DNA from: a bacterium
GTDB taxonomy: Bacteria > Zhuqueibacterota > Zhuqueibacteria > Zhuqueibacterales > Zhuqueibacteraceae
Length of the DNA stretch: 64,000 nucleotides
Direction: 5' to 3'
Assembly (NCBI GenBank): GCA_023150945.1
Contig: JAKLJX010000009.1
Location: 62,001 to 126,000 of the forward strand
Shown: positions 7,820-16,580 of the stretch, one piece after another
Position numbering within the stretch: the stretch's first letter is position 1
How the letters are laid out: each line of letters begins with the position of its first letter
The notes under the pieces: generated by a model
Databases searched by the model: none
What the model saw: only the letters and a program-made list of their open reading frames with translations
What the model was told of the DNA's origin: nothing
Program-made: the position numbers and the translations under genes

Positions 7820-10120
7820 ATGAACCTTCGTGATGCTCTGCTCAAGACCAAATGGCTGCAGCTTCCCCCGCAGGCGCTTCCAGTCGAAGAGACCAGCGCC
7901 GGTGAGCTGCAACAAACCTTTCCGCAGTTGCGGGTGCTGCGCGCCCCCGGCGGTGAGGGGCCCGGCTTCCGCCTCGCGGTCGTGCACAATGCCTCCTTTG
8001 ATCTCGGCCGCATCAAAGCGGCGGCGCCCAGCGGCCCGCATTGGGCTTTCGTGCGCGTCACCGGCAGCGGCGAGGGCGAATTGGTGGCCTCGCATCCGGC
8101 GTTGTTGTTCGCCTATGCCCTGCGGTTGCTCGAAGAGTGGAGTAACCTGCCACTGGCGGGATTTGAATCGGGAAAGTACTTTACCGCGGCATTCCGCTGG
8201 CACCGGCCCTTGTTCGATTACCCGCTGACGCAAACCTGGCGTACGGCGCGCGCTTTCGATGCCGCCGCGCACATCCGCGAGCTGGCGCGTGCCGGCTACA
8301 CGCACCTCGAAGTGAACGGTCTGGCCATGCCGGTGCCGTTCGAAGATCCGGTGGAGGGCGAATACTATTCGCAATTTTATTCCTATTGTCCGGCGCTCGA
8401 TCAATTCGTGTCCAGTGAATTGAATCGCGGCCTCTATCCGGTGGAATATCTCACCGCCAATTTGAATCTGCTGGTGCACTACGCCAACCTCGGCCGGAAA
8501 TACGGGCTGGAGCCCGGCCTGTTGTGCTTCGAGCCGCGGTCGGTGCCGGAGAAATTTTTCCAGAAGTATCCCACGTTGCGCGGCGCCCGCGTCGATCATC
8601 CATTTCGCAGCCGCCGGCCGCGCTTCACCATGACCATCGCGCATCCGCTGGTGCAGGCGCATTATCGCGAGCTGATGCAAAACCTGATGCAGGCCGTGCC
8701 CGACCTCTCCTACCTCAGCATTTGGAGCAATGACAGCGGCTCCGGCTTCGAGTACACCAGCTCGCTCTACGTCGGCCGCAACGGCGGGCCGTACTTGATC
8801 CGCGAATGGCGCACGCACGAGCAGATCGCCGAAGTGGCGGGCAAAAACGTCGTACGCTTCATGAAAGTGCTGCGCGCGGCCGCCGCCGAAGAGAATCCGG
8901 ATTTTCGCGTCTCGCTGCGGCTGGAGCCGTTCAAAGTCGAGCATGATGTCATCATGGCTCAGCTCGAAGACCATCTCGACATTGAGGTGCCCTCGCTGCT
9001 GGTGCGCGGTTATGACCTGCCCTACCATCACGAAAAGTATCCCGACGTGATGGGCATTGCCGGCAGCGTGCATCATCTCCATCTGGAGGCGCAGGAGAAA
9101 CAACTGATCACCGAGCACAAGAAGCGCGGCATCGCCTCCCACCTCATCTATTCCCACGGCAACGGCTACAATTTCGAGCCGCTGCTCGGCGTCCCCTATC
9201 CCGCCATGATCTGGCAGAAGCTGCAGGAGATGAAGAAGAGCGGCGTCGAATACGCTGCCAATCTCGGCGGCTTCACGCCTGCGAATCTGGCGCCCTTCCA
9301 CATCAACCAGGAAGTCTTTCGCGCGTTCATGCTCGATCCCAACGCCCAGCTCGAGGACGTGCTGCAGCACCAGGCGCAACAATGGGCCGGCGGCGCCGCG
9401 AACAAATTGGTGGAACTCTGGCGGCAATGCGATGACACCATCCAGCATCTGCCAATTCTGCCGCTGTTTTCCAATTTCGGTTTCGTGTGGCTCCGGCTCT
9501 GGGTGCGGCCGATCATTCCCGACCTGCTTGCGATTCCAGAAGCAGAACGGCGCTACTATGAACAATTCATGGTGAGCACGACCAACAACACCAACCTGGT
9601 GGATTTGGGCAAAGACGTGCTCTTCGATCTCGTCACCCAGGAGTCGGGGCAGAAGTTCGTGCAACGCGTCGATGAGCACGTCTGGCCGCGACTGCAGAAA
9701 CTGGTGGCGCTGGCGCAGCAACTCGCGAACGATCCCCAATTGTCCGAACAGGCACGGCAGGTGTTTGTTGACCAGCGCGACCGTTTGCGTGGTTTCCGCT
9801 GCTGGGCCGGCGTGTTGCGCAGCCTGGCCGCGTGGGTGGCGGGCGTGCACGGCTATCTCGTTGCCAAAGAAAATGCGCAGAAGCAAACTTGGCGCGCCTA
9901 TCTGGATGACATGATGGCGAGTGATCTGCAAAATACCAAAGACCTGCTCGACTTATGGGAAACCAGCACAGTGAATTTCATGGTGGTTTCGCAAACCGGC
10001 GAGACGAGCTTCATTTACGGCGAAAATCTCGGCGACCTGCTGCGCCGCAAAATCGCGCTGGTCGAGCAATACCGCCACGTCGAACCCAGAATCGACATGA
10101 ACATTCTCTGGAAGGTCTGA
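7820..10120 (+). CDS. Large glycosidase-like protein, unassigned family
   Basis: A 766-residue protein without signal peptide. Residues about 75-130 (SHPALLFAYALRLLEEWSNL and neighbours) resemble the small alpha/beta domain that precedes the barrel in GH20 and GH67-type enzymes. From about residue 150 (RAFDAAAHIRELARAGYTHL) a TIM-barrel begins, with acidic sites such as LSIWSNDSGSGFE and RLEPFKVEHD. The last 200 residues are helical. I recognise no named family with certainty. A remote alpha-glucuronidase-like or hexosaminidase-like fold is an inference. The ATG at 7820 was chosen over an earlier in-frame ATG at 7730 because the first 30 residues look untranslated. The gene is divergent from the GH88 operon, with only about 290 bp between starts, suggesting shared control. 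Confidence 0.6.
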   Translation: MNLRDALLKTKWLQLPPQALPVEETSAGELQQTFPQLRVLRAPGGEGPGFRLAVVHNASFDLGRIKAAAPSGPHWAFVRVTGSGEGELVASHPALLFAYALRLLEEWSNLPLAGFESGKYFTAAFRWHRPLFDYPLTQTWRTARAFDAAAHIRELARAGYTHLEVNGLAMPVPFEDPVEGEYYSQFYSYCPALDQFVSSELNRGLYPVEYLTANLNLLVHYANLGRKYGLEPGLLCFEPRSVPEKFFQKYPTLRGARVDHPFRSRRPRFTMTIAHPLVQAHYRELMQNLMQAVPDLSYLSIWSNDSGSGFEYTSSLYVGRNGGPYLIREWRTHEQIAEVAGKNVVRFMKVLRAAAAEENPDFRVSLRLEPFKVEHDVIMAQLEDHLDIEVPSLLVRGYDLPYHHEKYPDVMGIAGSVHHLHLEAQEKQLITEHKKRGIASHLIYSHGNGYNFEPLLGVPYPAMIWQKLQEMKKSGVEYAANLGGFTPANLAPFHINQEVFRAFMLDPNAQLEDVLQHQAQQWAGGAANKLVELWRQCDDTIQHLPILPLFSNFGFVWLRLWVRPIIPDLLAIPEAERRYYEQFMVSTTNNTNLVDLGKDVLFDLVTQESGQKFVQRVDEHVWPRLQKLVALAQQLANDPQLSEQARQVFVDQRDRLRGFRCWAGVLRSLAAWVAGVHGYLVAKENAQKQTWRAYLDDMMASDLQNTKDLLDLWETSTVNFMVVSQTGETSFIYGENLGDLLRRKIALVEQYRHVEPRIDMNILWKV

Positions 10121-10234
10121 GCCGCCGCACCGCCGAGGGCGGCGCGAATGCCTCCCGCGCGGATTCGGGCGCGGCGCCAGGCGACTCACACAATTCGTGT
10201 CCGTCCAAAATTGCAGCCGATTCGCACTGGTCAT

Positions 10235-10372
10235 CTGTTGCTTTGATTTGGATAGGTGATCCCTCGACATGTCATTCAGACGAATCTGGTGGAATACTTG
10301 GCACTGTGCCTGAAATTTCACAGCATCCTTGCAGGATGACAGTAAAGGTGAATATGCCTTGTAAGGTAACAG
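10235..10372 (+). repeat. MITE-like element, copy 3 (138 bp)
   Basis: The left end CTGTTGCTTTGA (10235-10246) and right end TGTAAGGTAACAG (ending 10372) match the family termini. The interior has TGTCATTCAGACGAATCTGGTGGAA and CACAGCATCCTTGCAGGATGACAG in the same orientation as copy 1. The length is identical to copy 1. Confidence 0.8.
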
Positions 10373-10498
10373 TCCAGTGTTGCTGCAACGGCTGGGCCGC
10401 TGCCTCAAGAACCACCGGGCTTCTGCAAGACTCAAAGTTTTGGCGACCTCGGCGCAGCCGAGCTTGGAGAAAAATCGGTAGTCATGCGATAGCATTAA

Positions 10499-10618
10499 GC
10501 CCCTCGGGGCGCCATAGAACCACGTCAGGAATGCCGTCCTGTCAGGGCTTTTTGCGATGAACTTTATCAGTTCCCAGGGCGCTGCCCGTGGGCTATTGCA
10601 TGTGACCCCGTCGGGGTC
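10499..10618. repeat. REP/REPIN-like hairpin cluster, locus 1
   Basis: Four short palindromes lie in a row: GCCCCTCGGGGC (10499-10510), CAGGAATGCCGTCCTG (10526-10541), CCCAGGGCGCTGCCCGTGGG (10573-10592) and GACCCCGTCGGGGTC (10604-10618). The last two are joined by CTATTGCATGT. This is the same layout as GGGCTATT-(T)CAAATGTCCC at 38.6 and 49.2 kb, but with different stem sequences. Confidence 0.6.
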
Positions 10619-10693
10619 AAGCTGGCCTTCTGGAGAAGTCAGTGGACTCAACGTTGAAGTACTTTTCAGCCGAACCACCAGTACCAATGGAGT

Positions 10694-12799
10694 ATGAACT
10701 TGATGAATCCCATGAAGACGGCCCGCCTCGAGAATCGTTGGAATGACCAGGTCTGCGGCGGGTTCAGTGAAGAGCAATTGTTGCTTTACCGATCCAACCT
10801 GTTGGGTTCGGATTTGCGCATCACCAACAATGGCGGGGGCAACACCTCCGCCAAAGTGCTCATGCAAGATCCGCTCACGCGGCAGCAGGTCGAAGTGCTG
10901 TGGGTGAAAGGCTCGGGCGGCGATCTCGGCAGCATGAAGCTGGACGGCTTTGCCACGCTCTACCTGGAGAAGCTGCGCGCCCTCCAGACGCTGTATCGCG
11001 GCCTGGAATTCGAGGATGAGATGGTGGGTTATTTGCCGCATTGCACGTTCAATCTCAATCCGCGCGCCGCCAGCATCGACACGCCCTTGCATGCGTTCAT
11101 TCCGCATCCCCACGTCGATCACACCCATCCCGATGCCATCATCGCGATTGCCGCAGCCGCCCAGGGCGAGAAGCTGACCCGGGAAATCTTCAAAGGCGAG
11201 CTGGGCTGGATTCCCTGGCAGCGGCCGGGCTTTGATCTGGGCTTGAAGCTGGAGGCGCTCTGCCAAGCCCAACCCCATCTCCAAGGCATTGTGCTCGGCG
11301 GTCATGGCTTGTTCACTTGGGGCAAAACCGCCAAAGCCTGCTATGAGCAAACGCTGCACGTGATTCAAACCGCCAGCGACTATCTCGAAACTCACCGGCG
11401 CGGCGAGGTGTTCGGCGGACAGAGGCACGCCGCCTTGGCGGAATCCCAGCGCCGCGATTTCGCGATTGCGCTCATGCCCACGCTGCGCGGCAAAGTCAGT
11501 GCGTCCATGCGCAAGGTTGGGCATTTCAACGACGCGCCGGAAGTCTTGCAGTTCATCAACTCGCAGCGCGCCGCGGAGTTGGCTGCGATCGGCACCTCCT
11601 GCCCTGATCATTTTCTGCGCACCAAAATCCGGCCGCTGCTGCTCGACTGCGATGCCGGCCGCGATTCGGCCGAGAGCCTCATGCCCCGGCTGGAGGCGCT
11701 GCTGGAACGATATCGCGCCGAATATCGCGCCTACTACGATCGCTGCCGCCACGCCGATTCACCGGGCATGCGCGACGCCAATCCGGTGGTGATTCTGGTG
11801 CCGGGCGTGGGCATGCTCACCTTTGCGGCGGACAAAGCCACGGCCCGCATCGCCGGCGAGTTCTATGTGAACGCCATCAACGTCATGCGCGGCGCCACCA
11901 GCGTGAGCGAATACGTCAGCATTCCCGAGCAGGAAGCGTTCAACATCGAATACTGGCTGCTCGAGGAGGCCAAGCTCAAGCGCCTGCCCAAACCCAAGAG
12001 CCTGGCGGGCCGCGTGGCATTGGTCACCGGCGCGGCCGGCGGCATCGGCAAAGCCACGGCGCAGCGTTTCCTGCAGGAAGGCGCCTGCGTCGTGCTCACC
12101 GACATCGACGCCGCCGCGCTCGAGAACGCGCGGCAGGAATTGCAGAGCGCCTTCGGCAAAGACAATGTGCGCAGTGCCGTCACCGACGTCACCAATGAGG
12201 CCTCGGTTGTTGCCTCCTTCCGCCAGGCAACGCTGGAGTACGGCGGTTTGGATATTCTGGTCTCGAATGCCGGCCTCGCCTCTGCCTCCGCCCTCGAAGA
12301 CACCAGCCTGGCGTTGTGGGACAAAAACATGAGCGTGCTGGCAACCGGCTATTTTCTGGTGGCGCGCGAAGCCTACCGCCTGATGAAGACGCAGGGTGTT
12401 GGCGGCTCCATCGTTTTTGTCGGCAGCAAAAATGCGCTGGCCGCCTCGCCGAAGGCGGCGGCTTACAACACCGCGAAGGCCGCCGAACTGCATCTCGCAC
12501 GCTGCCTTGCATTGGAAGGCGCCGAGTTCGGCATTCGCGCTAATGTGGTGAATCCCGATGCGGTGTTGCGCGGCTCGAAGATTTGGACCGGCCAGTGGCG
12601 CAAGGAACGCGCCGAGGCCTATCAGCTCAGTGAAGAAGAATTGGAGGAATTCTACCGCAAGCGCAGCATGCTCAAACGCAGCGTCTTTCCCGAGGACATT
12701 GCCGAGGCCATCTACTTCTTTGCTTCGGAGCTGTCGGCGAAATCGACCGGCAATCTGCTCAACGTCGATGCCGGCAACGCCGCCGCATTCACGCGTTGA
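10694..12799 (+). CDS. Bifunctional rhamnulose-1-phosphate aldolase / short-chain dehydrogenase
   Basis: A 701-residue two-domain cytosolic enzyme (RhaE/RhaD-SDR type). Residues 1 to about 400 are a class II aldolase with the zinc-ligand segment FIPHPHVDHTHPDAII and a GGHGLFTWG motif. Residues about 430-701 are an SDR with TGAAGGIGKATA, the NAG motif and YNTAKAAE. In the known family the aldolase splits L-rhamnulose-1-phosphate to dihydroxyacetone phosphate and L-lactaldehyde, and the SDR domain oxidises lactaldehyde. The L-rhamnose isomerase gene follows 21 bp downstream, confirming the pathway. The start could be 10694 or the ATG three codons later (10703), which is better spaced from a GGAG. 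No rhamnulokinase or transport gene is adjacent. Confidence 0.9.
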   Translation: MNLMNPMKTARLENRWNDQVCGGFSEEQLLLYRSNLLGSDLRITNNGGGNTSAKVLMQDPLTRQQVEVLWVKGSGGDLGSMKLDGFATLYLEKLRALQTLYRGLEFEDEMVGYLPHCTFNLNPRAASIDTPLHAFIPHPHVDHTHPDAIIAIAAAAQGEKLTREIFKGELGWIPWQRPGFDLGLKLEALCQAQPHLQGIVLGGHGLFTWGKTAKACYEQTLHVIQTASDYLETHRRGEVFGGQRHAALAESQRRDFAIALMPTLRGKVSASMRKVGHFNDAPEVLQFINSQRAAELAAIGTSCPDHFLRTKIRPLLLDCDAGRDSAESLMPRLEALLERYRAEYRAYYDRCRHADSPGMRDANPVVILVPGVGMLTFAADKATARIAGEFYVNAINVMRGATSVSEYVSIPEQEAFNIEYWLLEEAKLKRLPKPKSLAGRVALVTGAAGGIGKATAQRFLQEGACVVLTDIDAAALENARQELQSAFGKDNVRSAVTDVTNEASVVASFRQATLEYGGLDILVSNAGLASASALEDTSLALWDKNMSVLATGYFLVAREAYRLMKTQGVGGSIVFVGSKNALAASPKAAAYNTAKAAELHLARCLALEGAEFGIRANVVNPDAVLRGSKIWTGQWRKERAEAYQLSEEELEEFYRKRSMLKRSVFPEDIAEAIYFFASELSAKSTGNLLNVDAGNAAAFTR

Positions 12800-12820
12800 G
12801 TTCTGATTACGGAGGGCACG

Positions 12821-14089
12821 ATGAAGTCTTCTGCCGCAAGCAAAGCTTATGATCTGGCGCGCGAGCGCTATGCCGAATTCGGCGTGGACACGGAAGCCGC
12901 GCTGGCGCAATTGCAGCAGCTTTCCATTTCGGTGCAGTGCTGGCAGGGTGATGACGTGGCCGGCTTCGAGCGCGCGGACGCCGAGCTTGAAGGCGGCGGC
13001 ATTCAGGTCACCGGCAACTATCCCGGCAAGGCGCGCACCGTTGCCGAGCTGCGCGCGGATGCGGAGCAAGCCTTCGCACTGATTCCGGGCCGGCACCGTT
13101 TCAATTTGCATGCAATGTACGGCGAGTTCGGCGGCCGCACCGTCGATCGTGACGCCATCACCCCTGAGCATTTTCAGGGTTGGATCGACTGGGCGGCCAG
13201 CCGGCAGCTCAAACTCGATTTCAATGCCACTTGTTTTTCGCATCCGCTTGCCGCCTCCGGCTTCACCTTGAGCCACGCCGACAAAGCGGTGCGTGATTTT
13301 TGGATCGAACACGTGCAACGCTGCCGTGCGATCAGCGCGGTGATGGGCCGCCGCCTCGGCAGCCCGTGCCTGCACAATCTTTGGATCCCCGACGGCATGA
13401 AAGATCTGCCCGCCGATCGCTGGAGCCCGCGCGCCCGCTTGCGCGAGTCGCTGGATGAGATCTTCCAGACGGCTTATGCGCCGGACGAGATGAAGGACGC
13501 GGTTGAAAGCAAGCTGTTCGGCCTGGGCAGCGAAGCGTATGTCGTCGGCTCGTACGAGTTCTATCTGGGCTATGCCCTGCGCAAGGACAAGATCGTGTGT
13601 CTTGATCTCGGCCATTTTCATCCCACCGAAGCAGTGGCCGACAAGCTGTCCGCGCTGCTGCAGTTTTTTCCCGAGCTGCTGCTGCACGTCAGCCGCGGCG
13701 TGCGCTGGGACAGTGATCACGTCGTGATCCTCAACGAGGAGGTGCGGGCCGTGGCCGAGGAAATCGTGCGCTGCCAGGCGCTCACGCGGGTCCACTTCGC
13801 GCTGGATTATTTTGACGCCAGCATTCATCGCGTCGCGGCATGGGTGATCGGCACGCGCGCCACGCTCAAGGCGCTGCTGCTGGCGCTGCTCGAGCCGCGC
13901 GAGCAATTGCGCCAGTTCGAATCGGCGGGCGATTACAGCGGCCGGCTGGCCTTGTTGGAGGAAACGAAGACTTTACCGTTCGGCGCGGTGTGGGATCACT
14001 ACTGCCTGAAAATGAATGTGCCGGCGGGCATGGCTTGGTTCAAGGAGCTGAAGCAGTATGAACAAGAGGTGACGAGCCAGCGGGGATGA
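12821..14089 (+). CDS. rhaA: L-rhamnose isomerase
   Basis: The 422-residue protein matches the E. coli RhaA type along its full length. It has SVQCWQGDDVAGFE near residue 36, ITGNYPGKA-like GIQVTGNYPGKART, CFSHPLAASGFTLSHAD, LWIPDGMKD, DAVESKLFGLG, LDLGHFHPTE and HVSRGVRWDSDHVV. The last segments carry the metal and substrate ligands. It converts L-rhamnose to L-rhamnulose in the cytosol. The ATG at 12821 follows GGAGGGCACG. It forms an operon with the upstream aldolase/dehydrogenase, so the two supply the first and third steps of L-rhamnose catabolism. The second step (rhamnulokinase) could be provided by the FGGY kinase at 27.6-29.2 kb, but that is only a possibility. Confidence 0.95.
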   Translation: MKSSAASKAYDLARERYAEFGVDTEAALAQLQQLSISVQCWQGDDVAGFERADAELEGGGIQVTGNYPGKARTVAELRADAEQAFALIPGRHRFNLHAMYGEFGGRTVDRDAITPEHFQGWIDWAASRQLKLDFNATCFSHPLAASGFTLSHADKAVRDFWIEHVQRCRAISAVMGRRLGSPCLHNLWIPDGMKDLPADRWSPRARLRESLDEIFQTAYAPDEMKDAVESKLFGLGSEAYVVGSYEFYLGYALRKDKIVCLDLGHFHPTEAVADKLSALLQFFPELLLHVSRGVRWDSDHVVILNEEVRAVAEEIVRCQALTRVHFALDYFDASIHRVAAWVIGTRATLKALLLALLEPREQLRQFESAGDYSGRLALLEETKTLPFGAVWDHYCLKMNVPAGMAWFKELKQYEQEVTSQRG

Positions 14090-14165
14090 TGAAATGACCA
14101 GGTTGCGTTCGAGCACTCACCCGGCCATGCGAATAAGCCGCAACGCAAAGCAAATCGCCAACGAA

Positions 14166-14216
14166 TAGAAACGACCCAACAGATAGAGAGTGTCTTGGTC
14201 AGTTGGGTTGTTTCTA
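14166..14216 (+). terminator. Hairpin downstream of rhaA, possible terminator
   Basis: A 15-bp stem pairs TAGAAACGACCCAAC (14166-14180) with GTTGGGTTGTTTCTA (14202-14216), with one G-U pair and a 21-nt loop. It lies 77 bp after the rhaA stop. There is no U-run after it, so intrinsic termination is uncertain. It could instead protect the mRNA 3' end. Confidence 0.4.
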
Positions 14217-14347
14217 TTGGTTGGAGAATTTTCGCGCTGCCCGAGGGGCCGCGTGTTCAGCTTGTCTCGAAGGCTTGTTTGGGCGGATTACCCATTCAAA
14301 CATAGAACAAGATTTTGAAAGATCCTTGACCACAAAGCAAACGCTTG

Positions 14348-14414
14348 CACCGCGGAGCCGCGGAGTTTCGAAATCAAGAGATTCCTTCTCTGCGTTCTCC
14401 GCGTCTCGGCGGTG
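14348..14414. repeat. Palindromic dispersed repeat (CACCGCGGAG type)
   Basis: CACCGCGGAGCCGCGGAG (14348-14365) pairs with CTCCGCGTCTCGGCGGTG (14397-14414), two mismatches. It is flanked by ACCACAAAGC and GAGCTTTTG. The pattern matches the widespread bacterial 'ACCACNAAG...CTTNGTGGT' palindromic repeats, also seen here at 45230-45286 and 47421-47489. Confidence 0.55.
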
Positions 14415-14439
14415 AGCTTTTGAGGTGAATGGCGCGGGC

Positions 14440-14519
14440 GTGTGCCTCAATCTTCACAGGATCCCTGCTGGATGACGGCTGGATGACAGTGGTGGTGGAT
14501 ACCTCGTGCGAGACAACAG
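14440..14519 (+). repeat. MITE-like element, truncated copy (right half)
   Basis: GCCTCAATCTTCACAGGATCCCTGCTGGATGACG and the right end GCGAGACAACAG (ending 14519) match the right half of the MITE family. The left TIR and left arm are missing, and a short internal duplication of GGATGAC is present. Confidence 0.55.
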
Positions 14520-14610
14520 CGTACGAATCGGGCTTGTTGCTGCCCACGGGCTTCGCGTTTCAGCTTGTCTCAAACGTGGCGTAGTGTGTTAATCCTGCCT
14601 CCTTTCTCCT

Positions 14611-15735
14611 TCAATCCCGCAGCAATGCCAAAATGATCTCCGCCGCCAGTTCGATCTCGCTGAGGCGAATGTGCTCGGCAGCGGTGTGCGCCTGCGCAAT
14701 GTCGCCCGGGCCAAACACGATGGTCGGGATGCCGGCGCCGCACAAGATCGAGGCGTCGGTGGCATAGTGCGCGGTCTGCAACTCCGGCGTCCAGCCGGCC
14801 GCCTGGCAGGCAAGCAGCAGGCTGCGGCATGCCCGACTATTCTTCTCGACGTACACACCCGGCGCCTGCATATACGGCGGCTCGATGCGATATCCCGCAA
14901 TTCCCTGCAGCGCCTGTTCAAGGCCGGCGCCAATCGTGTCATAATCATCGCCGGGCAGCAGGCGGTGATCGATTTCTATCGTGCAGACAGAGGGCACGGT
15001 GTTGACGGTTTCCCCGCCAAAAATCCTGCCGATATTCAGCGTTGCCGGACCCAGCTCCGGGTGGACTCGCTCTCCCAACTGTTGGCTGTAATGCTCCAGC
15101 CGTTTGATCACTTCTGCCATTTTGTAGATCGCGCTTTCTCCCAGCCAGGGCAGGGCGGCATGCGCGCTTTTGCCGTGCGTCCTCAGCAGGAAGCGGCACA
15201 CACCTTTGTGCGCGTGAATCACCTGTAGCGAAGTCGGCTCGCTCGCGATCGCAAACGTCGCGGAGAGTCCCGACCGTGCCAGCCGTTTTGCCCCGCCGAA
15301 AGAAAATTCCTCATCATGCACCGCGGCCAATATCAGATTGCGCTGCCAGGCGTGACCGGCTTGCAGCATCTGCGCGATCGCATACAGATACACCGCCAAG
15401 CCCGATTTGGTGTCGCACGATCCGCGGCCGAACAACAAGCCATTCTCGATCTTCGGATCGAACGGTGCGATGCTCATGTTCTCGTGGGAAACCGTGTCCA
15501 TGTGTGCTTCCAGCAGCAACGTCTCGGGCCGGCCGGCGTCGAGGCGGGCAATGACATTGGGATGCTCGGGATCAGGCGCCTCCACCTGCACGGCCACGCC
15601 CAGAGCCGTGAGAAACTGCGCCACGTAAGCGGCCACATGTTTCTCCGAGTAGATCTCACCGGTGAGATTCTTGCCCATGGGATTGACCGAGGGAATGGCA
15701 ATCAAATCGCGGGCAATGGCAACGGCACGGTGCAT
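14611..15735 (-). CDS. M20 family metallopeptidase (ArgE/DapE/CPG2-like deacylase)
   Basis: A 374-residue cytosolic di-zinc hydrolase. Metal and catalytic segments are LLEAHMDTVS (His78, Asp80), GRGSCDTKSGLA (Asp108) and VHDEEFSFGG (catalytic and ligand Glu142/Glu143). The lid-domain insertion (THGKSAHAALPWLGES with its conserved His) is also present. The family cleaves N-acyl amino acids or small peptides (acetylornithine deacetylase, succinyl-diaminopimelate desuccinylase, carboxypeptidase G2), and sequence alone does not decide which. The ATG at 15735 has AAGGAG upstream. It is divergent from the respiratory operon beginning at 16222 and has no obvious link to the sugar genes. Confidence 0.85.
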   Translation of the reverse strand: MHRAVAIARDLIAIPSVNPMGKNLTGEIYSEKHVAAYVAQFLTALGVAVQVEAPDPEHPNVIARLDAGRPETLLLEAHMDTVSHENMSIAPFDPKIENGLLFGRGSCDTKSGLAVYLYAIAQMLQAGHAWQRNLILAAVHDEEFSFGGAKRLARSGLSATFAIASEPTSLQVIHAHKGVCRFLLRTHGKSAHAALPWLGESAIYKMAEVIKRLEHYSQQLGERVHPELGPATLNIGRIFGGETVNTVPSVCTIEIDHRLLPGDDYDTIGAGLEQALQGIAGYRIEPPYMQAPGVYVEKNSRACRSLLLACQAAGWTPELQTAHYATDASILCGAGIPTIVFGPGDIAQAHTAAEHIRLSEIELAAEIILALLRD

Positions 15736-16221
15736 GAGTCCGACTCCTTCTTTCTGGGTAGTTGCCGAAAGACAATGCTGAATTCAGGCTGTGACATGCG
15801 ACGGTTGCAGTCAGCCGGAGATTCTGCCAGCGCAGCATCTTCCCTGCAAAGATTCATCTCGAGCAGCGACACTCTCGGCGGCCGGCAGGCCGGTGAGCTG
15901 CGCAGCTCCGGCAATCTAATCTCTCTGCGCAGATGTCCAAGAAAATTCTGCTGTGGCCCACAGCGCTTGCTTCTTGGAGGAGAAGCGGGAAATGACGACG
16001 CGCACTCACCATCCGCCGCACGCTTCGTGTAGGAAATGCCGACGCGCGTGTTGCCGATTCCGACACGAAAAGACGGCGCCGCACGACACCGCCGGGTGGG
16101 AAGACAACCTAATTGCCAGGATAACAATGGCTCACGCCATGCCTGCTGCTGCTGGAATGCTCTTTGCGTAAGCAGGGTGCGGCAATTACGGTATTTCCCC
16201 TTCACCGCAAGGAGGTGTAAC
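15736..16221. other. Divergent promoter region ahead of the respiratory operon
   Basis: This 486-bp region separates the divergent M20 peptidase and the Qrc-like operon. No credible gene is seen. Two sigma-54-like sites near its right end (16128-16143 and 16153-16168) are annotated separately. Confidence 0.5.
16128..16168 (+). promoter_or_regulatory. Candidate sigma-54 (-24/-12) promoter sites for the respiratory operon
   Basis: Two overlapping candidates fit GG-N10-GC spacing: TGGCTCACGCCATGCC (GG at 16129-16130, GC at 16141-16142) and TGGAATGCTCTTTGCG (GG at 16154-16155, GC at 16166-16167). The second has the conserved TTGC at -12. Both sit 55-95 bp before the first start codon at 16222. 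A sigma-54 activator is encoded convergently, which makes the assignment plausible. It remains a motif match only. Confidence 0.35.
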
Positions 16222-16536
16222 ATGTCGATTTTCGATAACCCCGAGGCCTTCTGGCTGAACATCACCAACATCGCGCTCGGCGTGGTCACGGTGGTTTGCA
16301 TCGCGGCGGTCGCGTGGGTCGTGCTGCAGGAAGTGGTGCAACGCGTGCGTGGCCGGGTACCGTCGCTGGCCGTGCAGGATGATCATGCCTTTGTGATCCC
16401 GGAATTGGGCCTCACTATGGCAGACGGCGGCGAGCGGCTCGACCGGCCGGCACCGGCTTCCGGCGCGGCGCAGACACCACCCGAGGCGGCGCCCGCACCC
16501 GAGGATGAGCCACATATCATTCGCTCGGTTAATTGA
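16222..16536 (+). CDS. Small membrane protein, first gene of the Qrc-like operon
   Basis: A 104-residue protein with one membrane helix at about residues 13-36 (NITNIALGVVTVVCIAAVAWVV). A charged stretch and a proline/alanine-rich acidic tail follow. It starts at an ATG preceded by a near-perfect AAGGAGGTG. The segment LGLTMADGGERLD after the helix resembles GVGLTLADGGVPVED in the last protein of the operon, so the two may share a binding surface. No database family comes to mind. From its position it is likely a small anchor or accessory subunit of the membrane complex encoded downstream. The function is unknown. Confidence 0.6.
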   Translation: MSIFDNPEAFWLNITNIALGVVTVVCIAAVAWVVLQEVVQRVRGRVPSLAVQDDHAFVIPELGLTMADGGERLDRPAPASGAAQTPPEAAPAPEDEPHIIRSVN

Positions 16537-16580
16537 CGCGCCCGGCGCAGCAAACGAAGTTTGTTGTTCAGGAGCAAATC

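Larger units (their letters stand above)
10121..10693. other. Intergenic region with MITE and REP-like repeats
   Basis: This 573-bp gap precedes the rhamnose genes. It contains MITE copy 3 (10235-10372) and a REP-like cluster (10499-10618), leaving about 75 bp before the aldolase start for its promoter. I see no protein-coding region or convincing operator. Confidence 0.5.
14090..14610. other. Intergenic region between convergent genes with repeats
   Basis: The gap between rhaA and the M20 peptidase gene ends holds a strong hairpin (14166-14216), a GC-rich inverted repeat of the 'CGCGGAG' kind (14348-14414) and a partial MITE (about 14440-14519). I see no coding sequence. Confidence 0.5.

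Noticed and set aside
7763-9931. Very long open frame (722 codons) on the minus strand, opposite the glycosidase-like gene
   Set aside because: It is a mirror frame of a GC-rich coding sequence. Its translation is rich in His, Arg and Gln with no fold signature, while the plus-strand protein has domain-like structure and a normal length.
10196-10230. Short similarity of this segment (minus strand TTTTGGACGGACACGAAT) to 51533-51550 (TTCTGGACAGACACGAAT)
   Set aside because: Only about 18 bp are shared, with no defined ends or structure, so I could not support it as a repeat family.
11759-13906. Long open frame (715 codons) on the minus strand across the rhamnose genes
   Set aside because: The plus strand encodes clear RhaA and class II aldolase/SDR proteins. 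The opposite frame is a shadow.
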